Part shown: piece after piece, positions 61,506 through 64,000 of the stretch
Numbering within the stretch: the stretch's first letter is position 1
Layout of the letters: each line of letters starts with the position of its first letter
NCBI GenBank assembly: GCA_036023115.1
Contig: JAYKKT010000041.1
Coordinates: 2,198,501-2,262,500, forward strand
DNA length: 64,000 nt
Reading direction: 5' to 3'
Origin: Brasenia schreberi
Lineage: Eukaryota; Streptophyta; Magnoliopsida; Nymphaeales; Cabombaceae
Notes under the pieces: generated by a model
Databases searched by the model: none
The model's input: the letters and a program-made list of their open reading frames with translations, nothing else
Told to the model about the DNA's origin: nothing
Made by a program: the position numbers and the translations under genes

Positions 61506-64000
61506 CTGCAATATTTGCAATTAACAAAGCTTAGGAAGCATTTGATGTCGCAGTGGTATAAAGCTCTCCAGACGTACAACCAAAATTTTTTCTTTGTACC
61601 AAAATCAGTAAGATATTAAAAAAAGAGTGAATGAAGGATAAAGAGGGAAAAGAAGCACATAAGATTAAGACCATAAGCAAGATCCAGAAAAACAGATAAC
61701 AAAACTCTAATTGCGTACAATGAAAGGTAATAAAATTTTCTTCTCGTAATAACAGTGAAAGAGTATGCCAATACTTTACCCAAACTGGCAAAGGAAAAGA
61801 CAGAACATAATGGATACAGATGACACTATCATAGTCAACCTGGGAGCAAGGTTAATACGCCTGAGATGACACTATTTTTTAAGTGTAACCTACCTGGTGG
61901 CACAGATAGCCACATGTAAAATGTGAGACAAACAAGTCATTACTTATGGTGACTGTTTTAATAAGTTTGTTTTTTCCATTCAGATTTTTGTTTGTAGCCT
62001 ATGTCCCGTTTCTAAAGAATTTGCCCACACTCGTGTCTCAAAGACTTGTATGGAGAGTTACAACACTAGTTGATATGCTCTAACATGGAACTACATTCTA
62101 ACTATACAAATGGATCGGCTGTGGTTGCACCTTCTATTTGAATACCAAACTTTATTTTGCATATGAAATCATTGAAGTATCATCTCAAAGAATATTCAGA
62201 TAAGGTTCCAATGTACACATTCAATCATTTCACTCGTCAAGCTTCAATTAGCTTTCTTAATCTCCGGTTTTAGTCTAAGTGAGTCCTTTTGCTCATTCAA
62301 TGTGTAAAACATGCATTAGTTTGGTATCATTTTACATGATCCAGCAATAACAGATATTACACATTCAGATCCAATGTTCATTATAAGACATTTGAACTCA
62401 AACTCGGGTTAGGAACTTAGGATCATCAGAAGTAAACATACATTTGAATTTGTATCATGCAAGGTCCAGCCATATTTCATATATGTTCATATGTATATTG
62501 TGTGGGACGAGATTATGGTATGACAATGGTATGAAACGGGCTTTCTGGATGATATATGGCGTTTTAAACTTTGTAATGTATTTTGAGTGGATTGATAAAC
62601 CCACTTGATGAGTGAATTTTGCAAAAAGAGTCAATGATAACACATTTGTGCAAAAGGCGCATCATGAGTGTTCAATTTACCTGTTTGGATTTCTCTCCCT
62701 AGAAATCTTCTACCAAACCACAACTACATGGAGGGCAATACGATAACATCATCAAGTACACAGAAGCTGCAAAAAGAAACTCATGAAGGCTAGCTTACTA
62801 CAAAAAGGAAAATGAGGGTGACAAAGACATAAGCTACTTGTTGTGGTTAGTGCATGGATGAATAGGAAGTATATTGCTTCTTTCTCCTTGTTGCAAGATA
62901 TAGGAGCTTTGGTTGTACAGCTCGACATATTAAAAGTGCACTATGATGATTGTATTTGTAGTTTTGTACCTTCGTCAATGATGATCCTTAGTTTTGTTCT
63001 TCCACGTGAAGCATGTAGCTGGTAGAGTGAGACCTGATAGTGTACATTTTCTTGATGTTACAGTTTGGTTTTAAACTTAAGCTGTTTTGGTGATTGAAAT
63101 AATAATCATTTTCAGGTTTGAGAACAAACTCTGTTGACAATAAAGCAAAAGAGCAGCACCTATGTGACATGGACGCAGCTAGGAAAGTTTGACAACATGC
63201 ACTGGTGAAGATTGGATTACCCTTATCTCATGGATAAATGCAAAACCAATTTTGAGAAAACCAGATGGCTACCCGTTTGGTCAGTCCAAAATAAGATACA
63301 TTGCTTATCACATAGTATAAGAAATATTCTAGAAGTTACATTTACTTGAACTGTTGCTTGTAAGATGCATAAATTTCCATGAAAACATATATGGAGCACA
63401 TAAAGCATTAGATCACTGAGAATCAAGGCAGTAACAAATCGTTCATAATCAACGTTTGCAAAATAAACAAGCACCAACAGGATAACTAATTTTGTACATC
63501 TTATTCTAAATATTCAATGTCCTAGCTACTCCTAAAAAAAAACTTTCCAACCTTTAAGATCATTGGTTCTTCGTGTACAAGATACTAATATCCCACCCTA
63601 AAAGCAACAGAAGCTGATGAGTCACTATAATTTTCTTATCCTCCGGCTAATTTTTACTATATGGAACAATCCCATCTTGGAACATGAATGACACGGAAAA
63701 ACAAGCTGTTTCGAAGCGATTCACCACTCCTCTAGTTATATCCTACTAAGCGTGGATATGATCTAGCAAACGATAGGAGTTTGTTTCAGAACACCACCCT
63801 TACAAATAACATGTAAATCGATGCGCTGTGCCCAAATTTCCACGACCAAAACTAAGCATTATGGCCATTGACCTTGATCTTGTGCGTATTAGCATACAAA
63901 AAGAAAAAGAAAAGAACATGTTTCGTTGTACCCAAATATCCATACTAAAAATCCCTACTACATTCACCTTCTCAACAAACAACGCAAGACCCAATTCATA
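61506..64000. other. Intron of the WAV2-like gene, to window end
   Basis: The minus strand was searched by eye for the missing N-terminal WAV2 exon and none was found. AT-rich, with no other gene or bounded element recognised. Confidence 0.5.

Overview
The window reads as nuclear DNA of a flowering plant. It has spliced plant genes (ribosomal protein S3, a TRF-like Myb protein, a WAV2/Bem46-type hydrolase) with large AT-rich introns and intergenic space filled by Copia LTR retrotransposons, RTE-type LINEs, hAT DNA transposons and tRNA-derived SINEs. I cannot name the species from the sequence. No rRNA gene, functional tRNA gene or CRISPR array was seen.

Layout. 1-1349: head of a hAT transposon (minus strand) cut by the window edge. 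2306-3719: last exons of a TRF-like Myb gene (+). 6508-10642: complete six-exon 40S ribosomal protein S3 gene (-), with a 1.9-kb degenerate hAT element, complete with terminal repeats and an 8-bp target duplication, in its third intron. 12175-12840: fragment of a mechanosensitive channel (MSL) gene (-). 13015-17632: a duplicated promoter block carrying SINEs, then a decayed defensin-like gene (+) whose start region is amplified as five 75-bp units. 18484-25560: a Copia element (-) with both LTRs and an inverted piece of a second Copia. 28052-36007: old RTE copies and a Copia LTR fragment, with a young, nearly intact RTE (32439-35609) nested in an old one.

37323 to beyond the right edge is one host gene on the minus strand: a WAV2/Bem46-like alpha/beta hydrolase. 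Its six visible exons are scattered over more than 24 kb because two introns (7.1 and 16 kb) are packed with transposons. The 7.1-kb intron holds two gene-capturing elements: a 776-bp hAT element carrying an NB-ARC (disease-resistance gene) fragment, and a 4.55-kb LTR retroelement without recognisable gag-pol that carries intronless, rearranged pieces of a proteasome assembly chaperone (PSMD9/Nas2), PPR proteins and a VIN3-like PHD protein. The 16-kb intron holds a Copia element broken by three RTE LINEs, two of them head to tail, plus short RTE derivatives.

The most unusual content is (1) the gene-capturing LTR retroelement, (2) the gene-capturing hAT, (3) the defensin-like pseudogene with four identical-frame upstream mini-ORFs, (4) RTE copies that share the same stop codons but have different 5' truncation points, pointing to mobilisation of a defective lineage in trans, and (5) a 343-bp RTE derivative that keeps only the two ends of the element.
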